Below, one piece after another: positions 32,874 to 38,957 of a stretch of DNA of 38,957 bases (position 1 is the first letter of the stretch; every line of letters begins with the position of its first letter). The stretch covers positions 1 to 38,957 of the forward strand of contig CAZCCV010000023.1 of the NCBI GenBank assembly GCA_964497515.1. The letters run 5' to 3'. Source of the DNA: CAZCCV01 sp964497515 (GTDB lineage Bacteria > Armatimonadota > UBA5829 > DTLH01). A model generated the notes under the pieces. That model ran no database searches. It had not been told where the DNA came from and saw only the letters and a list, made by a program, of their open reading frames with translations. The translations under genes and the position numbers were made by a program.

Positions 32874-34204
32874 TAGCCCTTGCCCTCAATTCCTGTTTGA
32901 ATCTCACCTTCAGTATTACCGAATCCTATACGGATGCCGGCTTTCAACGTCACATTACGACCAGGGGATACCTTGGTTATAGAACCATCACTGCTAAAGC
33001 AATCCCATTCTTTGTCGGATGTATTTTGGAGCCCCCAAACATTCGGGTTTTTGGGATGCTGAACCACTTTGCCCACAGTCTGCGAGAATTCATACTTGCA
33101 GTTATCGTCAATGTGGTGCGGATAGAGCACGGTATCGTAGTTCAGCATTACTACGTTACGCGCAGTTTTGAGGACTAACGGTGCTGTCAGATTGGTTTTG
33201 CAGTTCCAACAAGGCTTCAACTGATCTTCGCTTGCCCCGTAGTCGTAGAAGTTCTCTGATGCGCACTTCGGACAGTATATTATCGAGTCCCTCAGTTGGA
33301 TCATAGCATCGCGCCATTCACTCTCTCTAACACGCCCATTAACAGGATCACGTATTCCTTCTGTAAAAGAACGAGTGAACAGTTCGCGCACAAACTCAGG
33401 ATAGATAGGCCAGTGCAGAATTGCGTTATCCTGATATCCTTTAACTGGGCGGTTGGAGTCGTTCTCAGGGTCAAAGATGAATACGGGCTCCCTTCCGTAT
33501 ATCAGGTTCATAGCGTGCAGATCAAATGCCTTGATTGATGCTTCTTTCTTTCCCTCCAAGGGGTGGTGGATCATAAGTAGATAGAACAGTAGTACAGCCA
33601 AAGAAAAGAGGTCAGTATGGCTGTTAGGTTTTGTTTCACCTCGCACAATTTCAGGAGCCATGAATCTAGGGGTGCCCAGCACGCCACAGCACGCAGTTCC
33701 ATCTACGCTCACATTGTCGTTGTCACAAATCAACACCCTTCCAGAATTGGGTTCGAAGAACACGTTTTGGAAGTTGATATCGCGATAGCATAACCCTTTG
33801 GCGTGCAACTGCTTGAAGCTATCCGCCAATTCAAACCCTATGGTCGCGAGGGCACGGAATGTGGGTTCGACCCTGCGTTTCATCAGATCCACTATGTTTT
33901 TGTAGCCCGGTGGTCTGAGAGGCATAATGTATCCGTATCCACGAACCCGATCATCAGAGACCAATTCCAGAGGCCACAAAAAGCGATCGTTCGGTGATTC
34001 TTTGCGCACCAAGGTCTCGAGAGCTTCTCTCTGCTCTTTTGTGGCTTGACTGGGAAAGTACCATTTAAGAGCCATAGGTTCCTTAGCCAGGACTGCTCTA
34101 TAGACTTCGCCTTGTCCCCCTGCTCCAATAAACTGCTCTACACGACACGGCGTATTTGAAGTCTCAGTCGTTACAACCTGACCAGATTTTAGCATTTGAT
34201 TCAT
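32873..34204 (-). CDS. Ser/Thr protein kinase with zinc ribbon and FHA-like tail
   Basis: A 443-residue soluble kinase. Residues 25-300 form a Hanks-type kinase: glycine loop GAGGQGEVYRA (27-37), ATP-anchoring Lys47 in MALKWY, catalytic Asp142 in YRDINFQN with Asn147, and the metal-binding Asp161 in CDNDNV, which replaces the usual DFG. GTPRFMAPE (177-185) closes the activation segment. A zinc ribbon follows (CPKC 311-314, CWNC 332-335), then about 100 residues resembling an FHA beta-sandwich (NPNVWGLQN, VSPGRNVTLKAGIRIGFG). This matches the kinase of TerY-P triads. AAAGGGG stands 7 bases before the ATG. PP2C lies 23 bases upstream; the TPR gene overlaps by one base. Confidence 0.9.
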   Translation of the reverse strand: MNQMLKSGQVVTTETSNTPCRVEQFIGAGGQGEVYRAVLAKEPMALKWYFPSQATKEQREALETLVRKESPNDRFLWPLELVSDDRVRGYGYIMPLRPPGYKNIVDLMKRRVEPTFRALATIGFELADSFKQLHAKGLCYRDINFQNVFFEPNSGRVLICDNDNVSVDGTACCGVLGTPRFMAPEIVRGETKPNSHTDLFSLAVLLFYLLMIHHPLEGKKEASIKAFDLHAMNLIYGREPVFIFDPENDSNRPVKGYQDNAILHWPIYPEFVRELFTRSFTEGIRDPVNGRVRESEWRDAMIQLRDSIIYCPKCASENFYDYGASEDQLKPCWNCKTNLTAPLVLKTARNVVMLNYDTVLYPHHIDDNCKYEFSQTVGKVVQHPKNPNVWGLQNTSDKEWDCFSSDGSITKVSPGRNVTLKAGIRIGFGNTEGEIQTGIEGKG

Positions 34205-34227
34205 TGTACCACCCCTTTCTCAAGCAA

Positions 34228-35064
34228 TCAGGTAGTTAGCCGATGGATGATTCCCAAGGTGACATCGTCGCCACTTCCTGAATGTGAAGCCTCAGTCAAC
34301 CAATTATCAAGTTCCTGTTTTACATAGTCCAGCCCGTTTTCGCGAACCATTTCCAGAAGATCCGGACCGACTTTCAGGAACCCTTCATCATCTCTAAAGG
34401 AGTTCGCGTAGCCATCGGTAGATACTAGGATCATAGCCGGAGGATGTTCCTCAATACGTTGAACAACAACGCGAACCTCGTGCCAGGCATCTGGCCCACA
34501 TAAAGAGGTCGTCTCATTGCCTATGAGTTTGTCATCTTTTGGGATTGCTCTTTGAGCTTCGCCTTCTTCATCGACAACGACAATATCTCCATCTCCTAAC
34601 TGGACATATAAGATGCAAGAGTCGGTCACAGCAACGCCGAGCAGTGTTGCTCCATAAACAAGGTATTTATTGTCTCCGGAACAGTCTACTGGCTCCTGCA
34701 AGTGCTGAGTCTCTTCCTCAGAGCAGGGATTCGCGTCTAAATGCTCATCAACGGACTTAATCCAATCTCTAATCAAGCGCTGCGGAAAGTGTTCTTGTGC
34801 AAAGTGGTTAATTGCGCTGGCACTAATGTCCCCTTTGAGCTCCTGCAGCAGTCGATTGGCTGTTTCCACTGCTAATCTTGATCCCTCATTGCTGCGGAAA
34901 CAAATGGCACTCCCGTGTCCATCCGCAACAGCAAGTGTAAGCGGTTGTCCAGCCTCTGATGGCTTCGACCACCTAATGAAATCTTGATTAGGTCTGTCTG
35001 CACGCACGTGTGCGGCACCACGTACTGTGGAACCGAAAACGTGCCATTGATAGCTATTGTTCAT
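34228..35064 (-). CDS. PP2C-type Ser/Thr protein phosphatase
   Basis: A 278-residue soluble metal-dependent phosphatase. It shows the PP2C metal motif VADGHGS (Asp48-Gly49-His50-Gly51), the earlier RPNQD aspartate element, YGATLLGVAVTDSCILYVQLGDGD, VSTDGYANSF and the closing SGSGDDVTLGII. The catalytic set is complete. It lies between the von Willebrand gene (5 bases) and the kinase (23 bases), so it should reverse the kinase's phosphorylation of a shared substrate, probably the von Willebrand protein or the kinase itself. That is the arrangement of the known TerY-P triad; the real substrate is not shown. Confidence 0.92.
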   Translation of the reverse strand: MNNSYQWHVFGSTVRGAAHVRADRPNQDFIRWSKPSEAGQPLTLAVADGHGSAICFRSNEGSRLAVETANRLLQELKGDISASAINHFAQEHFPQRLIRDWIKSVDEHLDANPCSEEETQHLQEPVDCSGDNKYLVYGATLLGVAVTDSCILYVQLGDGDIVVVDEEGEAQRAIPKDDKLIGNETTSLCGPDAWHEVRVVVQRIEEHPPAMILVSTDGYANSFRDDEGFLKVGPDLLEMVRENGLDYVKQELDNWLTEASHSGSGDDVTLGIIHRLTT

Positions 35065-35069
35065 ATCAT

Positions 35070-35771
35070 TTACCAGACGTCGTCCGTGTCTGTCTGATCG
35101 TCGTCTATCGGTTGTGGGATAGGAACGTTGACTCCAGGTTTTGCAGTATCATCTGTCTGGCTAGCTGGAGCAGAAGCTGATTTTAGCACTGTAGTCGATG
35201 CCCATTTTATGTATTTCACCAATTGTTCGGAGTTGTTCGCTTGCAGTGGTTTGATTTCAGGGTGAGCAATGAATCGCTGCAAAACATCGAGGTCTGCATC
35301 CTGCCCTATAGCTATTGCAATCCGAACCGCTTTTTTCCCCCATGGCAGGGCAAGAAGCTGGTCTAGGGCGCTTGAGTAGTCGTCAGTTGGCTGGCCATCT
35401 GATATGAGTACCAGCACCGGCGGAAGTGAACGCTCACCCATTTTGGAGACGTCTAGCTGTTCGGCAACCATCGACAGCGCTTTGCCCAAATCGGTCACAC
35501 CATTTGCTGTGAGGTCTGTCTATGTAAAATCCGCAATGCTGGTTGGTTGCGGGACGTGCCATTGTGCGCCACTTGAGAAGCAAAGAGCTCTAACGAACAC
35601 TTCTGCGTTCGGGTTCTCATCCGCAACCTGTTTCATGCTAGGGAGAGCTTCTCTAATCGCGTTGTTCAGGGATTGGATCTTCCCGTCAATCCCCATTGAG
35701 CCTGAACAATCAGTAATCCAGATAAAATGCAGTGGCCTAGATGCCAACTCGCCGCCCGGTCTCGGACTCAT
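35070..35771 (-). pseudogene. TerY-like von Willebrand A protein interrupted by an in-frame TAG
   Basis: A 233-codon von Willebrand A gene that opens with a strong ribosome-binding site (GGAGG, 7 bases before the ATG). The metal-ion site is present: DCSGS at residues 21-25, a Thr in GVTDLG and an Asp in ISDGQPTDD. Codon 84 is TAG (35522-35520), between TSIADFT and TDLTANGVTDLG, where I expect Trp (TGG) from TerY-like relatives. Both halves stay in one frame with no other damage, and the C-terminal part has a possible restart at 35498. Read-through, a recent mutation, a sequencing error or a truncated product are all possible. It heads the cassette and is 5 bases from the PP2C gene. Confidence 0.8.
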
Positions 35772-36004
35772 CTCATTTCCTCCGTAAGCTTAGTATTAGC
35801 GTAACTTGCTTTGATGCTGTGATTTGGCAGGTATGTGGTGTGGGACATCCATTACATTCACTATCGATTATTTATGTGTGGAACATAAAGCCCCCACCAT
35901 CAGCTCTCAGAGCTGGTTAAGTCTCGATGCAGTCGATTCTACAGTGATGTCAATATGTGTAACAGTCGCATATGATCGGCACTACTGCGCTAGTGATGGG
36001 AAGA
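35772..36004 (-). other. Leader or spacer before the von Willebrand gene
   Basis: Together with the promoter block at 36005-36079 and the stretch to 36344 this forms a 573-base gap without a convincing gene. If transcription starts near 36034, about 263 bases of leader precede the ATG at 35771. A TTGACA occurs near 35948 on the minus strand but has no matching -10. I see no open frame, tRNA or obvious riboswitch fold in it; the part from 36080 to 36344 also shows nothing secure apart from the alternative reading discussed for 36345-36653. Confidence 0.5.
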
Positions 36005-36037
36005 ATTGGTGATTGCTGACCAAGCTATATCACCAAT
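36005..36037. promoter_or_regulatory. Inverted repeat at the predicted transcription start
   Basis: ATTGGTGAT (36005-36013) and ATCACCAAT (36029-36037) are perfect 9-bp inverted repeats across 15 bases. The predicted start of the minus-strand transcript (about 36034) falls inside the right arm, so this could be an operator, or a hairpin at the very 5' end of the message. Confidence 0.55.
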
Positions 36038-36040
36038 CGA

Positions 36041-36069
36041 ATTATTGCTGATTAGCTAGCAATTGTCAA
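36041..36069 (-). promoter_or_regulatory. Sigma-70 promoter for the signalling cassette
   Basis: On the minus strand TTGACA (36069-36064, perfect) and AATAAT (36046-36041, 5 of 6) are 17 bases apart. It points towards the von Willebrand/PP2C/kinase/TPR genes. Nearby repeats suggest that it is controlled. Confidence 0.75.
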
Positions 36070-36079
36070 CTCAATTGTC
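36060..36079. promoter_or_regulatory. Direct repeat CAATTGTC overlapping the -35 element
   Basis: CAATTGTC occurs at 36060-36067 and 36072-36079, centred 12 bases apart, and each contains the palindrome CAATTG. The first copy covers part of the -35 hexamer (36064-36069). Spacing near one helical turn suits an activator or repressor bound beside RNA polymerase. Confidence 0.5.
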
Positions 36080-36344
36080 GACACAAGTCACGATATCAAG
36101 GCTAAGTAAAGACAGAATGATACGGACGAGTGTGATTTTTGGACAAACTACTGACGCGGAGAACAATAAGGCAGCCTGCAGGTGATGTGGCAATTGGAAA
36201 CTAGGGGCATCTGCGATCGGTTTACGCCGCGACTGTCTTCTTACGGTTGTTCAGGAGAGTGGCTACGGTATCTCCCAGACGCCGCATTTCCAGAAGTTCT
36301 CGTCGTCTTCCAGTTCGGTCTTGCGGAGAACGCCATGATCTGTC

Positions 36345-36653
36345 TCAACGAGTTTCTCCCCGGTGTGTCTTAAGAAGCTCCAGCGAGCGAACCCAAACTG
36401 TCCGCCCGATATTGCTGAAGATATCAATGGCACTCCTGGCTAGTAGAACGCCATCGTCCGGTCCATTGAATAAGAGTGTCCGAGGCGAATTCACACCTTC
36501 TGCGATGGATAGGTTAGTAATATCTTCACCCCCTCCAGCCAATACCCTGAACCCTTTGATGACGGTATACGATCCTATCACAGCCGCAGAGACCGCACCC
36601 CCCATCGACGCTGCGATAAGAAGGCAAGTATCAAGTAGCAGTCTCTTTCGCAT
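36345..36653 (-). CDS. Small membrane-anchored protein of unknown function
   Basis: A 102-residue frame with a hydrophobic N-terminus (LLLDTCLLIAASMGGAVSAAV, then VIGSYTVIKG) and a polar remainder; no family is recognised. The start at 36653 is fixed by a stop just upstream; GAAGAAG is a weak ribosome-binding site. Its C-terminal end overlaps, in another frame, an open stretch reading HTGEKLVETDHGVLRKTELE and on to GVWEIP, with a more coding-like base pattern, so the true end may be in that frame after a frameshift. It follows the next small gene by 41 bases and precedes the cassette promoter, so it may belong to the same accessory unit. Confidence 0.5.
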   Translation of the reverse strand: MRKRLLLDTCLLIAASMGGAVSAAVIGSYTVIKGFRVLAGGGEDITNLSIAEGVNSPRTLLFNGPDDGVLLARSAIDIFSNIGRTVWVRSLELLKTHRGETR

Positions 36654-36694
36654 CGGTTTGTTTCTTCTTCATAGGTAGTCTGATTCTGTGTGCA

Positions 36695-37000
36695 TCACCA
36701 ATAGCCCTGCTCTTTGGTCAGTGGCAGGCCCTGTGCGAGCTGATCTGCCATAGCTCTCATAGCTTTTATCTGCAAATCAGCATACGATTGGTCATTTTGT
36801 CTAATATCATCGTCAGTGCTGTAGTGCACCAAAGCATGAGAAGCACGAGCAATCGAGTCATCATTGATTGTTGGCTCACTGGTTAATCGACGTATATCGT
36901 CTATGGTGTTATTGGCAGAACATTGTCCGTCGATTACGCTGTAGAGTATAGCCGCAGTTTGTTGTCTTGCACTTGCTACTGTCGATTTCGTGTCGTCCAT
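36695..37000 (-). CDS. Small acidic helical protein of unknown function
   Basis: A 101-residue soluble protein beginning MDDTKSTVASARQQTAAILY, rich in Asp, Ser and Ala and probably all helical, ending LAQGLPLTKEQGYW. GAGGTG lies 5 bases before the ATG, supporting translation. I recognise no domain. It comes first in a same-strand row with the small membrane-protein gene and, past the 573-base gap, the kinase cassette. About 60 bases upstream the IS3 relic begins, so its own promoter may have been affected; none is clear. Confidence 0.6.
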   Translation of the reverse strand: MDDTKSTVASARQQTAAILYSVIDGQCSANNTIDDIRRLTSEPTINDDSIARASHALVHYSTDDDIRQNDQSYADLQIKAMRAMADQLAQGLPLTKEQGYW

Positions 37001-37053
37001 ACATCACCTCTATTTCAACCAATCCCATAGAAGATGACCTGCGCAGCAAAAAA

Positions 37054-37455
37054 TGTACACGTTACATGTCATGCCGCAAGTTGTGATTTGTAATTTCTTT
37101 CAAACTCCTGTGGACTCATATAACCCAAAGAAGAATGAAGCCGTTCTCTGTTATAGAATACTACAATATAATCAAAAATGTCCCTACTTGCTTTAGGAAT
37201 TGTCTTATATTCTTTATAGTGGATCAACTCAGTTTTCAAACTACCGAAAAAGCTTTCTGGCTATCCGAGTGTCCATAGACCATCCCACCACTTTGCGATG
37301 AAACAGATCGATAAACACAGCCAGATATAGCCAACCCTCAACCGTCCGGATGTGAGTTATATCGCTAACCCACCCCTTATTGGGAACATCGACATCAAAC
37401 TCTCTATTCAGCAGATTGAGAGCGATAGGCAAGCAATGCTTTGAATCGGCGCGAG
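37054..37455 (-). mobile_element. IS3-family transposase (OrfB) relic with internal deletion
   Basis: The minus strand codes for two parts of an IS3-type OrfB. The first (about 37455 to 37252, DSKHCLPIALNLLNREFD, KGWVSDITHIRTVEGWLYLA, DLFHRKVVGWSMDTRI) holds the first catalytic Asp (VSDIT) and probably the second Asp region (FIDLFHRKVVGW). The second (about 37246 to 37069, ESFFGSLKTELIHYKEY, YNRERLHSSLGYMSP) holds the catalytic Glu. A deletion and a frame change join them, and OrfA and the N-terminal half of OrfB are missing. The element end TGTACAC (37054-37060) remains on the left; no matching right end is seen. It is inactive. Confidence 0.8.
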
Positions 37456-37629
37456 ATATCGGGACAGTCTTCGTAGAATACCTGTTCTATGACATTGGCT
37501 GGCGCGCGAATTACTGACTTCAAAACAATAAAGCGCGACTTTTCGACATTGTGTGGTAGCTGGGACTCAGGCTATTCGAGCAGATGGTGTGCAGTCTCCG
37601 GCGGCAGCCCGCACAAGTTGACGCGGAAC
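37456..37629. other. Unassigned stretch between the IS3 relic and the PEP-CTERM gene
   Basis: No gene can be supported. On the minus strand one frame is open for 54 codons between two TAGs (37404 to about 37572) and reads protein-like (EKSRFIVLKSVIRAPANVIE, then EDCPDISRRFKALLAYRS), but lacks a start codon and a known family, so it may be a gene remnant cut by the IS3 insertion. Confidence 0.3.
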
Positions 37630-38745
37630 CTATGGACGCCAGGATCTGCGCATCGCAGCCAGTCCAACGATACAAGCAGCGAGTGCCAGCAACCCCGATG
37701 GTTCGGGCACCGGCGTCCAAAGCATTGGGCGCGTGATCTGGTCGCCATCGTCTGTCACATAGCCGGCCCACCCTATAACCCATCCATTGTTGTTGACTGC
37801 TGTGGCCTCTGAGTATCTATAGGCTGAGGGAAGCAGTTGAAACTGACCATTCTCCCAAATGTACGCATCACAGCTGTATATGGGGTCGAAGTCACCCTCT
37901 ATCAATACGCCGAAATCTCCGACGATCTGTCCGAGGTTGTTGATGTCGTTGGCGTTGGCCCAAGTGATGCCATCAGGTTTGGCGAGGTAATGAAACTCTC
38001 CATTCTGCCAGAGGAATGCCTCGTTTGTACCGGCAGCCGTGTAAGCCGAGCCCGCAATCTGCCCGACGTCATTGACAGCCCTTGCCTCCGAATCAACCAC
38101 AGATTCTGTCAGCAGATACTCCATCTCCGTTGGAGACCGCCAAAGGCACGCTCGGTTGTGGGCATAGTGTGCGTAGTCGTTATAGCAGCCAACCGCCCAG
38201 CCGCCGTTGTTCAGGTCTCTGGCTACGGTGGAATCAACGCCGGTTACATCCCCCGGCAGAAGTTCTGCTACGCCCTCGGAGCCCCACCAGGCGGCGTAGT
38301 TTCTGTATCCGTCATAGACAAAACCTACCATCTGCCCGGACTCATTGATCGAAAACATACGATTCGAGACGCCTGAGTCAGGCCACACGCGCAAAACCGC
38401 TTCGTCCTTTACCACGATAGTCTCGCTCCTGTACACGCTGACATGTCTGACTACGACTGTCTCCCCGCGGTTGTTGATGGATGTGGCGCGGCTCTGATAC
38501 GTTCCCGCGACCATACCCAGGTCATGAGCCGCTCCCGATGCGTCCCAGAGCACAGCTCTCTCTTGGTAACCGACCTGGCAGTAACCAACTACCTGACCAC
38601 TATCATTGATACCAAGCGCCCGGGCATAGGTGGAGCCGGGCAGCATATCCAGCACAACGGCCTCGTATGACGTCGCACACGTGGGTGCAATTGGCAAGAA
38701 CAGCAAGGCGAGAAGTGCATTTGCGTACAGCACACGGGTCATCAT
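37630..38745 (-). CDS. HAF-repeat PEP-CTERM exported protein
   Basis: A secreted protein of 371 residues counted from the ATG at 38745, which has AGGAGT 7 bases before it; an earlier in-frame start is less likely. Signal peptide to about residue 25. The body has six or more HAF-type repeats (ARALGINDSGQVVGYCQ, SINESGQMVGFVYDG, AVNDVGQIAGSAYTA, DINNLGQIVGDF, AVNNNGWVIGW), each pairing a ‘xINxxGQVVG’ turn with a ‘AxLW’-type strand. It ends in a PEP-CTERM sorting signal: VPEPSG, a hydrophobic helix LLALAACIVGLAAM and basic RRSWRP, for an exosortase at the envelope. No exosortase gene is in the window. A strong promoter of its own lies about 110 bases upstream. Confidence 0.9.
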   Translation of the reverse strand: MMTRVLYANALLALLFLPIAPTCATSYEAVVLDMLPGSTYARALGINDSGQVVGYCQVGYQERAVLWDASGAAHDLGMVAGTYQSRATSINNRGETVVVRHVSVYRSETIVVKDEAVLRVWPDSGVSNRMFSINESGQMVGFVYDGYRNYAAWWGSEGVAELLPGDVTGVDSTVARDLNNGGWAVGCYNDYAHYAHNRACLWRSPTEMEYLLTESVVDSEARAVNDVGQIAGSAYTAAGTNEAFLWQNGEFHYLAKPDGITWANANDINNLGQIVGDFGVLIEGDFDPIYSCDAYIWENGQFQLLPSAYRYSEATAVNNNGWVIGWAGYVTDDGDQITRPMLWTPVPEPSGLLALAACIVGLAAMRRSWRP

Positions 38746-38859
38746 TGGCAATACTCCTGTTTGCAGAAGCAACGGCCGCGTCGTCCGAACCGCTGCAAAG
38801 TGACTGACGACAATACCCTCTAATTTGGGTAAGCAAACTGCCTATAACCATCCTGTGGG

Positions 38860-38888
38860 AGTATATCACACCTCCGACGTTATGTCAA
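38860..38888 (-). promoter_or_regulatory. Near-consensus sigma-70 promoter for the PEP-CTERM gene
   Basis: On the minus strand TTGACA (38888-38883, perfect) and TATACT (38865-38860, 5 of 6) are 17 bases apart. Transcription would start near 38853, leaving about 108 bases before the ATG at 38745. Confidence 0.8.
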
Positions 38889-38918
38889 GGTCGCTTTTGG
38901 TAAGTGTATATGCAGAGC

Positions 38919-38956
38919 GATAATGTCCCCCATAACTGCCGTGGGATAATGTCCCC
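38919..38956. repeat. Paired GATAATGTCCCC repeat at the right end
   Basis: GATAATGTCCCC stands at 38919-38930 and 38945-38956, a 26-base period. Reversed it reads GGGGACATTATC, sharing GGGGACAT with the pair at the left end (25-base period), so the two window ends face each other as inverted copies. Confidence 0.75.
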
Positions 38957-38957
38957 A

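Noticed and set aside
35520..35522. Recoding of TAG (pyrrolysine or altered genetic code)
   Set aside because: hisH, the S55 protease and the first foldase gene all end in TAG, and no PYLIS-like structure was noticed; a point change or error is simpler.
36182..36678. Plus-strand frames of 63 and 143 codons
   Set aside because: Lie opposite the small minus-strand gene and its upstream gap, Arg/Ser-rich shadows without a convincing start; kept as unproven.
31557..37000. Complete tellurium-resistance (ter) operon
   Set aside because: No TerD, TerC, TerB or ATP-grasp/biosynthetic ter gene is present; only the phosphorylation triad.
37520..37783. 87-codon minus-strand frame (GYRVGRLCDRRW...)
   Set aside because: Overlaps the end of the PEP-CTERM gene in another frame and has no family.

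Overview
The window reads as chromosomal DNA of a diderm bacterium of moderate GC content. Three secretin genes, SurA/PpiC-type foldases, lipoproteins and a PEP-CTERM protein point to an outer membrane. BsuPI-domain proteins, an S55 (SpoIVB-type) protease, a LysM/G5 protein and a WhiG/FliA-like sigma factor give a mixture that I associate with Armatimonadota or a neighbouring lineage. That placement is inference; no rRNA or other marker in the window fixes it.

Region 1 (1-17559) is almost all on the minus strand. After a lone small zinc-ribbon gene come mannose-1-phosphate guanylyltransferase; an operon of prfB (with a programmed +1 frameshift), a 5'-nucleotidase C-domain protein, a glutaminyl-cyclase-like M28 lipoprotein and a PHP histidinol-phosphatase-like enzyme; a secreted (alpha/alpha)6-type glycoside hydrolase; a TMTC-like glycosyltransferase with TPRs; YihY; a second PHP phosphoesterase; three tandem secretin-like genes; and a DUF58 protein. 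Region 2 (17717-24990) is on the plus strand: hisH-hisA, a sigma factor with a near-consensus promoter, then a foldase / MazG / foldase / BsuPI / BsuPI run in which the two halves of a YabN-type protein are separate genes.

Region 3 (25166-30828, minus strand) holds a 1460-residue secreted S55 protease with a beta-propeller and a LysM-G5 membrane protein. Region 4 (30911-38957) is accessory. An internally deleted IS66-type element is followed by a signalling cassette read right to left: TerY-like von Willebrand A protein, PP2C phosphatase, Ser/Thr kinase with zinc ribbon and FHA-like tail, and a TPR/CFI-box protein. The first three match the published TerY-P triad; the TPR/CFI-box partner, the two small genes upstream and the promoter/operator region are the parts most worth attention. 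The von Willebrand gene carries an in-frame TAG where a Trp is expected. Beyond the cassette lie an IS3 relic and a HAF-repeat PEP-CTERM protein with its own strong promoter.

Both window ends carry paired GGGGACAT motifs in opposite orientations. This suggests that the contig or island stops in a repeated, possibly insertion-sequence-derived, sequence.
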